A stretch of DNA of 64,000 nucleotides from Diogma glabrata (taxonomy: Eukaryota; Arthropoda; Insecta; Diptera; Cylindrotomidae), in contig OY856188.1 in assembly GCA_963693315.1 (NCBI GenBank), positions 161,301,058-161,365,057 on the forward strand, written 5' to 3'. Positions 24,791 to 35,193 of the stretch are shown in pieces. How positions within the stretch are numbered: position 1 is the first letter of the stretch; each line of letters begins with the position of its first letter. The notes beneath the pieces were generated by a model. That model was given only the letters and a program-made list of their open reading frames with translations, made no database searches and was not told where the DNA came from. A program made the translations under genes and the position numbers.

Positions 24791-26299
24791 ATAACATTCA
24801 AAATTCATATTCTATTTGTTCATGGTTGCTTTGTTTTAAAAACTTTGTAAAATTATATGGAAATACCATAACAACTACAATTTGTCATTCTTTTTACACT
24901 AGATGAAAAAAAACATTTTCACAAGGGATTAAGCCTGCTTGAAAATAGGCTTTTCATCTGCTATCAAAGAAAAATGAAATTAACTTAAAACAACATTTCA
25001 ATTGGTTTATAAAGAAAAGTTAATTTAGTAGGAAGGGAAGAGCAATCTACAAAGAACTGGATTAAGAGGGAACAACCAAAAATTTAAATTATTTTTGGCA
25101 ACTTTATGAAATAAGTAAGCATCTGTAAGTAAGCATCTCAGCAAGGGAGGAACTAAGATTTTTGTTTGTTCGTTCAAAATACCTTTTTTAGATATAATTT
25201 ATAAACTGAACAGAGCCTAGTCGCTAAAATGTGTGACAAATCATATATATAACACAGAAGCCACGAAAAAGCGTAGCCATATCTTAGGAAAGGAGAAAAT
25301 GCGGAAAGGGAAGAAAAGAATATAAAAAATTAAACGATTAAAAAAATAAACGAAACAACAAACGAAATTTAAATTTTAATATCAGTTTCAGTTTATGCTT
25401 TGCCTGAACTAGACGTTGCAAACAGGGATTTTTTTAATTAGTTTAATGTTATTAATTTACGAAAAAATATTTTGTGCAAAAGCACAGGGGTTCACTAGTA
25501 TAAATGATATTTTACAGTATAAATGCATACTTTTATTAACAATGGACCATACTCTCTCTGTAAACACAATTCGCTCCTGGCAATAGAAGGAATGAATATT
25601 CAACTATACTTTTAACATTTTCATAGAAAATGTACGGTTTTCTAAAGTATCTAAAAATATCTATCCATCGCAATGTCTGTAGAAATAGACTCATCGTACC
25701 AATTCTTAAGTCTTTTATCTGCCCCTTTTTCATAGATTTCATAACACAATTGATTTGGAATATTTACATCCGTGTTTTGGAATATTTGCAATTGCAAAGC
25801 CACACAGCTTAAAACTTTTATATCATCAAACTGGATCGTCCATTTTTTAAAATATTTTATATAAGCATGTCACATAAAATGTAGATATATTTGTCAGAAA
25901 TTCAGTTTTTCAAATATGTCAAAGTTTTATTGTTTTTTAAAACAAGTTTTAAACATCCTGAGTTTAGCATTTCCTGAAAAATTTCTTTCAAATTATTTAA
26001 GGTTTAAACTATTTTCATAGCGTTAAATCATTCTTAGTCCAGTCATTTTAGCGATCAACCTCGGAATAAGAGATAATAAGCTGAATTTTCGTATATACCT
26101 TCATTTTGTCGTTCTAAACGTAGTAGAGATTGGACTTTTAAAAAGATAATTCGGAAAGCCTGACCCTGGAAATCTGTTATTTATCACAGAATATTTATAT
26201 CAAAAGATAAAAATAAATTAAAGATTAAATACAACAAAAACTAAATAATTTAATACAAAAAAGAACTAAAGCATAAAAATTATATAAATCAAATCAAAG
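24791..26299. other. interval without a recognisable gene
   Basis: Open frames at 25536-25742 (minus) and 25630-25812 (plus) overlap on opposite strands, and neither has a motif I can name. No tandem or long inverted repeat noted. Confidence 0.25.
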
Positions 26300-26415
26300 T
26301 TAAAATGCAATATTTAAAAATATACTTTTTACTGTTTATTTTTAATTTTTTTATTTTATTAATAATAATATAAACTTCCTTATAGTAACAATTTGAATCT
26401 TATTTTTTATTTTCT

Positions 26416-26452
26416 AGAATATCGATTTCGACTTACGTCTTCCTCAGTTCTT
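26416..26452 (-). ncRNA. hammerhead-like ribozyme motif, minus copy
   Basis: On the minus strand: AGAA, CTGAGGA, an extra A, GAC-GTAA-GTC, GAA, ATCGAT, A, TTCT. This fits a type I hammerhead: stem I AGAA/TTCT, core CUGANGA, stem II of three pairs with a GUAA loop, GAA, a minimal palindromic stem III and the UH cleavage site. Against it are an extra unpaired base before stem II and very short stems. Penelope-like elements are known to carry hammerhead ribozymes, and the motif is conserved in the plus copy. Confidence 0.4.
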
Positions 26453-26498
26453 AAATTATTATTACAATTTTTGCTTAAACTATTACTTATATACTATT

Positions 26499-26927
26499 TC
26501 AACTGCTATTTTTTATTATTATGTCATATATTTTGTTAGTTTTAGTGTTGATTTTATCATTTAAAATGTTGTTATTGTTTTTATGTTTATATATTTCTAT
26601 TTCTTCCAATCTATCTGGATGTTGTCCTTTTCTTCTTTTATGTAATCTGTTTAAATTTGTGTTGATATTGGTGTATTTGTGTTTTTCTATTTTTAAATGT
26701 TGGGCATATCTGGAATTTGGATCGCTTCTGTTAATTTCTTTGGTGTGCTCAATAAATCTTTTTGCGAAGGACCACTCCGTCTGACCTATATAAAATTTAC
26801 TGCAGTCGTCACAGGTAAGTTTATAAACACCTGTGTCTAAGGTTTGGGTGTTTTTGGTTTTTAGGTGATTTTCTATTTTATTTTTGTTTTTGTAAGCTGC
26901 AATATATCCATATTTTATTACAAACAA
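26499..26927 (-). pseudogene. Penelope-like GIY-YIG endonuclease fragment
   Basis: The 142-codon frame encodes the C-terminal GIY-YIG nuclease of a Penelope-like element. GVYKLTCDDCSKFYIGQTEW holds the GVY...YIG pair (residues about 33-52), followed by FAKRFIEHTKEI with the conserved Arg and a downstream Glu in DRLEEIEIY. The YIG half is intact here, unlike in the plus copy. The frame starts at an internal position at the inverted junction and lacks the reverse transcriptase, so it cannot encode a full protein. The plus-strand ORF at 26521-26784 is a shadow. Confidence 0.7.
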
Positions 26928-27992
26928 ACAGAAGGATTACCTATGGGAAGCCCACTATCTGGAACTTTAGCCGAAATATATCTCAACGACTTTGAAACAA
27001 AATATATACATAATAACTTAAATCCACAAGAAGAAAAAATCATTTATTGGTATGGTAACTACGTTGATGATATAATTTTATTATTCAAAGGAACGAATAG
27101 ACAGTTTAATCTATTACACCAATACATAAACAGCATAGAAACTTCCATTAAATTCAGGTTAGAAAATGAAGAAAATAACACAATAAATTTTTTGGATTTA
27201 TCAATCAAAAATGTAGATTCAAAACACACATTCAAAATAATCCGAAAGCCAACCCAAACGGATCAAACAATAAATATTAAATCACATCATCCATACCAAC
27301 ATAAACTAGCTGCCTACAACCACATGATCAATAGATTGAACAATATACATATGAATGCAGAAAATTATCAAGACAAATTAAACAACATAAAATATATAGC
27401 CAGTAAAAATGGATATAAAAACGAAATAATTGACACATTAAATAGAAAATAGAAAAACAAGAAAAATTTGTAAACCCTAACAACATTGAAGAATGAAGGA
27501 AAATTAGCAGGCAAAAAATACGTAAGCGTAACATACAATAAAACAAAATTCAAAATAATGCAAAAAACTTAAAAAAAACATGGATATATTGCAGCTTACA
27601 AAAACAAAACTAAAATAGAAAATTACCTAAAAACCAAAAACACCCAAACCTTACACACAGGTGTTTATAAACTTACCTGTGACGACAGCAGTAAATTTTG
27701 TATAGGTCCGACGGGGCGGTCCTTCACAAAAAGATTTATTGAGCACACGAATGAAATTAACAGAAGCGATCCAAAATCCAGATATGCCCAACATTTTAAA
27801 ATAGAAAAACACAAATACACCGATATCAACACAAATTTAACCATATTACATAAAAAAAGAAAAGGACAACATCTAGATAGATTGGAAGAAATAGAAATAT
27901 ATAAACATAAAAACAATAACAACATTTTAAATGATAAAATCAACACTAAAACTAACAAAATATATGACATAATAATACAAAATAGCAGTTGA
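26925..27992 (+). pseudogene. Penelope-like RT plus GIY-YIG, with in-frame stops
   Basis: The RT part (open to 27452) starts at the junction with YYKQTEGLPMGSPLSGTLAE, the family's Gly-Leu-Pro-Met-Gly-Ser-Pro-Leu-Ser motif. It continues to YVDDIILLFKG with the catalytic YVDD, and to a thumb region with NFLDLSIKN. The fingers and RT motifs N-terminal to this are missing. In the same frame, stops occur at about 27450, 27471 and 27570. Coding then resumes at HGYIAAYKNK and GVYKLTCDDSSKFCIG, where the usual Tyr of YIG is Cys, and ends at TGA 27990-27992. The minus-strand ORF 27665-28105 is a shadow. Confidence 0.75.
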
Positions 27993-28250
27993 ATATATAC
28001 TATTAGTAATAGTAATAGTTTAAGCAAAAATTGTAGTAATAATGTAAGAACTGAGGATGACGTAAGTCGAAATCGATATTCTATAAAATAAAAAATAAAA
28101 TTCAAATTGTTACTATAAGGAAGTTTATATTATTATTAATAAAATAAAAAATAAAAAATAAACAGTAAAAAGTATATTTTTGAATATTGCATTTTATTTT
28201 AAAAGTGACAAAAGCATACAAACAGTGAATAATATGGAAAACCATAATAA
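26928..28250 (+). mobile_element. Penelope-like element, plus copy
   Basis: 5'-truncated element. Reverse transcriptase coding from about 26925 to 27452 is followed by a broken linker, GIY-YIG coding to 27992, a hammerhead-like motif at 28047-28082 and an AT-rich 3' tail to about 28250 that recurs at 23845-24030. It abuts an inverted 3' portion on the left. No full-length copy is present in the window. Confidence 0.8.
28047..28082 (+). ncRNA. hammerhead-like ribozyme motif, plus copy
   Basis: AGAA, CTGAGGA, T, GAC-GTAA-GTC, GAA, ATCGAT, A, TTCT, about 55 bases downstream of the endonuclease stop. It differs from the inverted copy only at the extra base before stem II (T instead of A); every hammerhead core base is unchanged, while the flanks differ. 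Whether the extra base is tolerated is unknown. Confidence 0.4.
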
Positions 28251-29673
28251 CACAAATACAAATCAAAGTGCTTACATTAATTAAGTGTCTTTTTCCAAAA
28301 CCAGTCCTGTGGAACATATGTTGATTGTAGGCTGTCACAAATTGAATTCCAAAAAAATAACTTATCCAAAACTCTAGAGACGCTTTGTAGAATGCAATAC
28401 ACTATGAATCACACCAAAGATGAACAAAATCAAAAGATGAACCAGCATGACAATCATACATATAGTAATAATTTGTATCAAATCATCTCTTGATGTCCCA
28501 ACAAAACAACTGTGATGTCATTACAACGCCTTGCTTTGTGTTTTGTAATGTTAAAAATTGTAATGTTAAAAACATTAATTTGTACATTTAAGTTTTGCGT
28601 TGATATAAATCTATCGGGTTCAGATATTGACGACGAGCTAAATTTGTACGCGCTAACTTACAAGTTAAGCTAAATATATTATTTTTATGCAACTTTTCAT
28701 TTAATTTTATGCGAAGAACTTTAGACGAGTTATTAATTATTTTCGCCTTTTCAAACACCATTTCGGACATCCATCTCATATTTATTAGTTGCATTTTGTT
28801 CAGCCACCATCGATGTATTTGCTTCCAATAACCCGAATGGTAAAACAACGGTCTTGCTCTCTTCGAAGCCATTTTCCAATACAAACTTGCTCATATTTAA
28901 AAATACAAAAATATGTTATTCAAACCAATTAAAAATGTTGAAAGTTATTTGGATCACTTGTTTGATTTTAAAAATTGATGCCAGTTAATTTTACAAAATA
29001 AATTAAATCAAATGAGAACAAAAAAAAACACTTTAAGAATGCAGGTTTAGCAGTAAGATTTTTTCTTAGCCTTAAATTATTTTAATTTCCATCCTTCAAC
29101 ATATCAAATTTTTTTTCTGCACAAAAACTTTCTCTATACATATACACAACTCAAATTTTTTTTTTTGTAACACATGCGTAAAAAAATATTCAATTTTGTA
29201 CTAGAATAGAATAAAAGAAAAAACTACTTTCCCGCACATATGACCACAACATATTTTGTGCACGGGCACGTACGCCGCCTGCATGTGAGATTTGTAATTA
29301 AATCTCTCCATGTATCTATCTATATATAATATTTTTATAGCACTAAAATATCAAAATAATAATTTAAATAACTTACCATATAGTAAAAACAACTTAAACA
29401 CATTGCATCATTTTAATTGCAAGAAAAAACAATTTATTTAGGTTTTCAAAGTTTATAATTTTGACACCTTAGTTGGATTACAATGTGTTGTTTTAGTTGG
29501 ATTCTTATGTTTATATTTTCGAGCTAGTATAATTTACAACGATTACAACGAAGATGGCGCACTTTAATTATTTAAAAAGCTTAAATTTGTTTATAACTTT
29601 GTTAAATAAATGATAAAATGAACAATTAAATAAATATTTATAAATTTTACGCACTTGTTACAAAAAATAGTGT
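28251..29673. other. interval with an unrecognised minus-strand ORF
   Basis: A 98-codon minus frame (28588-28884) is rich in basic residues (MASKRARPLFYHSGYWKQIH near its start) but matches nothing I know. The remainder is AT-rich; a less AT-rich patch with GGGCACGTACGCCGCC lies near 29263-29280. Confidence 0.25.
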
Positions 29674-29778
29674 GTATTACTAGTGCGAATGCGTTTTCCA
29701 ACGAGTTATTTGCCGCACTCCCTGCGGTCGTGCGGCAAACTAACTCTTGTTTGGAAAACGCATTCGCACTAGTAATAC
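29674..29778. repeat. strong GC-containing hairpin
   Basis: Left arm 29674-29718 (GTATTACTAGTGCGAATGCG...TTTGCCGCAC) and right arm 29730-29778 are inverted complements, apart from a small indel, around an 11-base centre TCCCTGCGGTC. It resembles the F1 hairpins in design (a long stem ending in a TAGTA-like word) but not in sequence. Confidence 0.85.
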
Positions 29779-29932
29779 AATCTACTGTTATATAATTAAT
29801 TATTTAATATCAACGGATTAAAGTAACTTTTTCGATGATATTCACTGCTGATTGGAAATGTATTGTTGACCAAATAAAAATAAAAAATAATTGTACCTCT
29901 ATTATCAGTGAAAGTATTGTAAACAATTAAGA

Positions 29933-30495
29933 TAAAGTGACCAGATTATTTTAAAACCAAAAGATGACATTTTTTGTCAAAATATAACCCCTTCCACATT
30001 CCATCGAAAATTAAAATAAAATTCAAATTTATTGAAAATGATTTATTTAGCAAAAAAAGAACATTTTTTCTTATTCATGCATATATTTGCTCTTTTAAAA
30101 TTTCTGTGCATGATTTTTTTGGTTAATTAAAAGAAACTGTGACTGACTTGTCTCAACACATTTAATTAAAATTTGAGTCTTCTTAAATGTCCGTATATCA
30201 TTACTTAATCAATGAAAATGCTGTTTCCACCGATGCGTTTGGTCCTGGTAGACCAAAGAGGAATTCTAATAAGTTTTGAAATTCCGGAATAAGTAATGCA
30301 TTAATTATCAAAATGATTAAATATTTTGACCTATCGTTGGTCATGCTCAAATTGTATTTCATTCCCCATTAGATAACAAGATGACAAAGATGCTCATTTT
30401 TGTAAAAGATGACAAAAAGATGGCATTATTTTAAAAGATGGTAATCGTTTGTAAAAAATGACTGTCATCTTCAAAAGATGACGTCTGGTCACCTT
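29933..30495. mobile_element. hAT-like MITE
   Basis: The ends TAAAGTGACCAGA and TCTGGTCACCTT are imperfect inverted complements. Similarity continues inward through CAAAAGATGACA and its complement. Identical 8-bp repeats AATTAAGA flank at 29925-29932 and 30496-30503, although the two ends are offset by one base relative to them. The 563-bp interior has no coding and repeats AAAAGATG-type words. GTGACCAGA-type ends with 8-bp duplications fit a non-autonomous hAT. Confidence 0.65.
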
Positions 30496-30502
30496 AATTA
30501 AG

Positions 30503-30978
30503 ACTAAGTTTACACCATGGTAGAATAATAGAATAATAGCAAGCAAATAGCTATTAAAATATTATGGTGTTAACGGATAGAATAATACCTTTTTGCTATG
30601 ACAGATAGTCATTTGATATTTTGCTTTTAATCGATAGTATAATAGTATATTCAAAAAAATTGTAACCGTCAAAACGTAAAATGTTAAAAATAATATCATG
30701 CGTTTGTAAAAAATGTGCAACATCAAAATAACTCAAAATTTAGTTTCAATTTTAAATTTATATTAGTATTATAATTTTTTGTTGAAATACTTTTCGATTG
30801 ATAAGATTTTATATTGAAATTTGAAATACGGTACCCATTTTCTATCTGTCAATATCTATTCTAAGCGTTTATACCACAGATAGAATAATACTATTTTGTG
30901 GTATAAACACCAAATGTATCGATAGTTTAATAGCAAAAAACTATTATTCTATTAAACTATAGGTGGTATAAACTTAGT
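30503..30978. mobile_element. MITE with ACTAAGTTTA ends
   Basis: ACTAAGTTTACACCA (30503) recurs inverted as TGGTATAAACTTAGT (to 30978). Internally, AGAATAATAG-type words and TTTATACCACA/TGTGGTATAAA pairs are repeated in both orientations. About 476 bp, non-coding, abutting the hAT-like MITE on its left. The target duplication is unclear. Confidence 0.6.
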
Positions 30979-31419
30979 ATAAAATTATTAATAATTCAAT
31001 ATGAACAAAATCATTTTTTTATTTATCACAACAACCTAAATAGTTGATTTAAATTTACATAATCATCTGGCCAAACAAAAAAGGTCCAGTATAAATAAAT
31101 ATTAAAACTCTTCAGCATTTTTTTTTTGCTGTCTCTTTTCGTTTAAAAATTAACATTTAAACTTCTATATATCCTCTCCCACGAAACAACTTCTTTAGAA
31201 ACAAAACAATTTGAACAGTTGTATTCATCTACATATAATACTATGAATAAGCCTACATAGCAAAAAAAATTTCCATGTAGACACAAACAGGTATTACTAA
31301 TTAATATTGAGGGCAATGAACTAAAAAAAACGTAAAAACATTATTGACCAACCCCTAGCATACATAAAAACTTTTATGCCTGTCATAATAATGCTCGTCA
31401 TCAACATTGGTTTGTTGGT
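30979..31419. other. AT-rich interval, nothing recognised
   Basis: No gene, tandem repeat or inverted repeat noted. Confidence 0.25.
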
Positions 31420-31615
31420 CTTGTCATTCTGTTTTTTTCTCTGGCCCATGAATCGCACCCATCTATTGTCCGAAGTTATCATCCAGTATAATTATGTTAA
31501 TGGCCGATTCATGATTGCCAGTACTATGAGTTTTGGTTGCCAGTACTCGGCCTTGTTGCAATACTGATCATCAGTAATGGCCCATTACTGGACCAGTTAT
31601 ACAACCTTGAATGGG
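31420..31615 (+). repeat. repeat G, distant copy
   Basis: CTGGCCCATGAATCGCACCC, TTGTCCGAAGTTATCATCCA and GGTTGCCAGTACTCGGCC, then TGGCCCATTACTGGACCAG. It parallels 24605-24790 throughout, about 7 kb away. The ORF at 31376-31567 is incidental. Confidence 0.55.
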
Positions 31616-32382
31616 TTAGGATAGAAGAATTAAATTTGTTTTGTTAAATTTTCTACTGCATTGCAGCTAATATCGTTTATCATGAACTTTAATGACAGTA
31701 TTTTAATATTAATAGTACTAAACTAAAGAGGAATTTAAATAAAATATGCTGGTCAGATTGTTATTGAAGTCACAACAAGGACATTTTGTTAAAATAAAAT
31801 TACTCATGTTCTATGACCAACCGCCACCGTTACCTAAATTTTTTGCGGATTAAAATTTAAATATATATGTGATAAGTCAAATATTTTTAAACAAGCTTAA
31901 ATTTTGAACATAATAAATCAAAAATATATTCTTAGATAGATAAATGATAGGGGTATAAAGTTTCATGTTCTCCTTAAAACAGATAAATTTATAGCAAGTT
32001 TTATGCAAAACAAAATTGTTTATACTTTGACTCAAATGATTAGTGTCGAGTCTTGTTTTGTAAACTATTATTAAAATGCTATATGTATTAATCTCAAACC
32101 AATTTAAGCTGCTCGTACTTAACATCTCTTGTTGTTGCTTATTGTTGCTTAATTATCATAATCTCCTGTCAGATTGTTATAATTTGCGCAACAACAAGTG
32201 TTTTTCATTATTTTATTCATAAAATTGCGCCAAGTGCCCACGGCAGAAAGTGTTATTTTTACTTAACATCTGACTGAAGACCAAATATTTCTGATTGACT
32301 ATCTATATATATTATATAAATATGTATAAGCACTATTTTTGTGGTACCATTTAAAGTTATTTGCCCCAACAAAAGTGGGCCA

Positions 32383-32383
<1 letters not shown>
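31616..32383. other. interval without a recognisable gene
   Basis: An 82-codon minus frame (31877-32125) has no motif I recognise. TTGTTGTTGCTTATTGTTGC at 32132-32151 is a short imperfect repeat. Confidence 0.25.

Positions 32384-32473
<90 letters not shown>
32384..32473. repeat. (TA)n microsatellite
   Basis: About 90 bp of TA dinucleotides, directly upstream of a truncated F1 copy. Confidence 0.95.
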
Positions 32474-32476
<3 letters not shown>

Positions 32477-32494
32477 CGTTGGAAAGCTCTTAAG

Positions 32495-32740
32495 CAGTAG
32501 ATGTGCAGATAGAATCGAGGCGAGAGCCGAGATTTGCATCCACATTAAGTTCAAAATGGCTTACGTCCGTGCATCATATACTATTTTTTATTCGCCGCAA
32601 GCAAAATATTTTATAAAAATTGTTTAATCTAAATCAAAATTAAAAATTTTATAAATTTTGAAATAAAAATATGTTGAACAAGTAGCCTATGACAAACATA
32701 TTTGTTATTTCTTTTCCCACAAATCGTATAACTATGACAA
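32495..32740. repeat. hairpin repeat F1, truncated copy C
   Basis: Contains the right hairpin arm (GAGCCGAGATTTGCATCCAC ... CATCATATACTATTTTTTAT) and the start of the body, up to CTATGACAACAAAGAATAAC. Most of the left arm is missing, being cut near the (TA)n tract, and the body stops about 150 bp short of the other copies. Confidence 0.65.
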
Positions 32741-32829
32741 CAAAGAATAACAAATAGTCTGACGACAGTACTATCTTCCATTCCTATTCTTTGAAAAAAT
32801 AACAATTTAGTCTAGCTTCAAATTGTCAT

Positions 32830-33601
32830 CGTAGAAAAATGGTTTTATACTTGGATGTAGATGTTGAAATAATCCTAGACTGGGGTAAACGAAATCTTTT
32901 GAAATTCTTTAATTCTATGAAGACAAAGTCTTGCATTTTGTCCCATAAAACCTCACTGTATAGTGGTAATGCAGCGTTTTCCAGGCAGCCATTAACAAAC
33001 TCACCAATACTCAAACTATTGGGCACTAATATCAATCACAAACTGAAATGGCATGATCATATTCTTTCCGTAGCGAAATTGGGATCCCAACGACGCTGTA
33101 TAAGGCATTTCTCTCCGTTGGAAATTATTACGATCCATAAAGCATATATACGACCGATCCTCGAATTTGACTCTCATTTATGGGCTGCAGCACCAGAAAC
33201 CTCTTTAGATTTTGTCGACAAAGTTCACAGGCGTGCATTGAAACTGATTGATGATCTAATATTAACATCGCCTATGGATTCGCTGCATCATAGAAGAGTG
33301 GTAGGAGCTCTTACACTGTTCTACAGATATTACTATGGTAAATACTCTAAGGAAATTAATAACTTAATACCTCTATTATACGTAGATCTTCACGAGCCAC
33401 AAGACAATCATCGTATTGCCATAAACATACCTTGGAGGTCTCATATGTGAGAACGTCCAGCTATAATAACTCCTTCCTTTCACGTACCGTTTACTGGTGG
33501 AATCGATTACCAAAAACTGTTTTCCCAGTTTCATACAATCCCCAAGCTTTTAAAACCACAATACACCAACACTATTGCTCCACTCCTATCCCAAGTCCTT
33601 A
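32830..33601 (+). pseudogene. LINE C-terminal fragment
   Basis: The 203-codon frame (32839-33450) begins inside the post-catalytic part of a LINE reverse transcriptase (DVEIILDWGKRNLLKFFNSM). It continues with KLLGTNINHKLKWHDHI, YIRPILEFDSHLWAAA and VDKVHRRALKLIDD, the standard thumb and C-terminal order. After a stop at 33448, coding continues in another frame with a YWWNRLPKTVFP block and ends near 33601. The catalytic YADD region is absent, so this is 5'-truncated. It resembles the LINE at 34.3-36.9 kb and may belong to the same or a sister family. Confidence 0.75.
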
Positions 33602-34292
33602 ATTACTGAAATTCAACATTCCTTTCCTATCGTTAAAAGAGGTTTATAATCTAAGTGATTAACTCGAACTATAAAAAAAAAGACAACTGCTATGTAAAGC
33701 AAACAAAAACAAAACAATTTGTTTACAAAACAATATGTAAATTATTCATCAACCGGAGTCAGAAGAAGAAGGTTGTCTGCTAAATCTTAAAGAAAAAAAA
33801 GTTATAAACGAAAATAAAATAATAAGTTGTGTGTTAATTTATTTTATTTTATATGTAATCTTTATAAATACAAAGTAGGGGTAAAATAAGATAAAATACA
33901 TTGAGTGTGTGTTAGTGTTTATAAAAATAAAAGTGAAGTGAGGATAGAAGGCGTACAATTATATAACTGGTGAGATTGTTCTTTATTAAAAAATTATTTG
34001 GTATTTTATATTTACTGTTACCAGGCGGTATACAGGTAAAAATTTTACCTTTTATTGCTTTGTTATTATTTTAAAGCATAAATTTGTTTTGTATTGCCTG
34101 GTAACAAGAAATGTAAAATTTCGTTTTAGTCATTAGTAAGAGTTTCGAATCTATCACTTTATCTGTACCCTTCTTTTTTGTCAATTTTGTTTGTTGTTTT
34201 GTTTTGTGTTCCCATTTTTTGCTTTTCCCTTATCGTGCAACTGTTGCATGAAACCTACTATCGTGTTTTTGAGACTGAGATGCCTATTTTTT
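33602..34292. other. LINE 3' UTR and upstream region of the next LINE
   Basis: A-rich DNA after the first LINE fragment, then about 440 bp that may be the 5' UTR of the LINE starting near 34293. GTTACCAGGC (34018) and GCCTGGTAAC (34098) form a 10-bp inverted pair about 70 bp apart. Confidence 0.3.
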
Positions 34293-34293
34293 T

Positions 34294-35110
34294 TTGTACT
34301 GTTTAGTGCTGCAATTTAGGCCTGGAAGAATTTCAGTTTCTATGCCTGCAATGGCAAAGGGTAAGTTTTTGTCTCAACAGAATGGCAGCAGAGTGAACCA
34401 ACAGCTTAGCATTGCCTTCACCAACATAAGAGGTCTCAATTCGAATCTAAACGAGGTTCATCACTACATCGAAAAAAATAAACCTGACATATTGTTTCTT
34501 ACCGAAACAATTGTCAGTGGCAAAGCATCGAAATTGGATCTCGATAAATACCGGATAAATAGTTACGAATTGGAACATTCCTTTTATAACAAGCACGGTG
34601 TTTGTGTATTTGTTCGAAATTCACTTTCATGTATGAGAATTAAGGCTTACGAGTTGAATTAGAAGCACCATAATTCTCTAGCACTGAAGATCTCAGGTGT
34701 TGCTGAAACTATGTTTATGATAGGATTATAGAGATCCCCAAATTCCCCCTCAGGATGTCCATTTTTAGATCAAATACCTTCTAATCTAGATAAGATTACC
34801 ACGGACTACCCCAAAGCAAGACTGGCCATTTTTGGAGACTTTAGGATTCATAATAAAGAATGGCTTAAGTATTCATCGCGCCCTGACAACGTAGGAAGAC
34901 AATCCGAACTCATACTCAGAGATTATCACGGTTTGACGCAAACGATAGAGTGTCCCACTAGAATCCCAGATAATTCACATCATTACAATAATTTGCTGGA
35001 TCTGTTTTTGACAAACGAACCAGATACTACGAAAACAAAAGTTGAATAACCTCTCGGAACATCGGACCATTTAGTAATATCAGCAATAGTGCAATTAACA
35101 TCACCGACAC
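34294..35110 (+). pseudogene. LINE APE endonuclease domain, broken
   Basis: The ORF 34294-34662 contains IAFTNIRGLNSNLNEVHHYI and PDILFLTETIVSG, the N-terminal Asn and the Glu-Thr motif of apurinic-endonuclease-like LINE nucleases. Beyond a stop at 34660, coding continues with LAIFGDFRIHNKEW (normally GDFN), LDLFLTNEPDTTKTKVE and a GTSDHLVIS block near 35056-35085, the catalytic Ser-Asp-His. Several stops and small frameshifts interrupt it. The endonuclease would nick target DNA for reverse transcription. Confidence 0.7.
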
Positions 35111-35193
35111 AAATTAAAGCGAATCCTCGTTGCGTTTAAAATAATAATCGCGTTGACAGTTGAAACTTTTATGATGATACACCTTGGAAAACT

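Larger units (their letters stand above)
26300..26927 (-). mobile_element. Penelope-like element, inverted 3' portion
   Basis: Minus-strand copy containing the GIY-YIG endonuclease end (26499-26927), a hammerhead-like motif (26416-26452) and the beginning of the 3' tail (TTCAAATTGTTACTATAAGG on the minus strand near 26394). It joins the plus-strand copy head to head near 26920. Inverted partial copies beside the main copy are a known feature of Penelope-like elements. Confidence 0.75.

Noticed and set aside
25536..25742. Minus ORF as a hAT dimerisation domain
   Set aside because: LLLPGANC only faintly resembles the family and the overlapping plus-strand frame is equally open.
27665..28105. 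146-codon minus-strand ORF
   Set aside because: Antisense shadow of the Penelope-like GIY-YIG coding on the plus strand.
34018..34108. GTTACCAGGC/GCCTGGTAAC inverted pair as transposon ends
   Set aside because: Only 10 bp, about 70 bp apart, no target duplication; could be chance or a small hairpin in a LINE leader.
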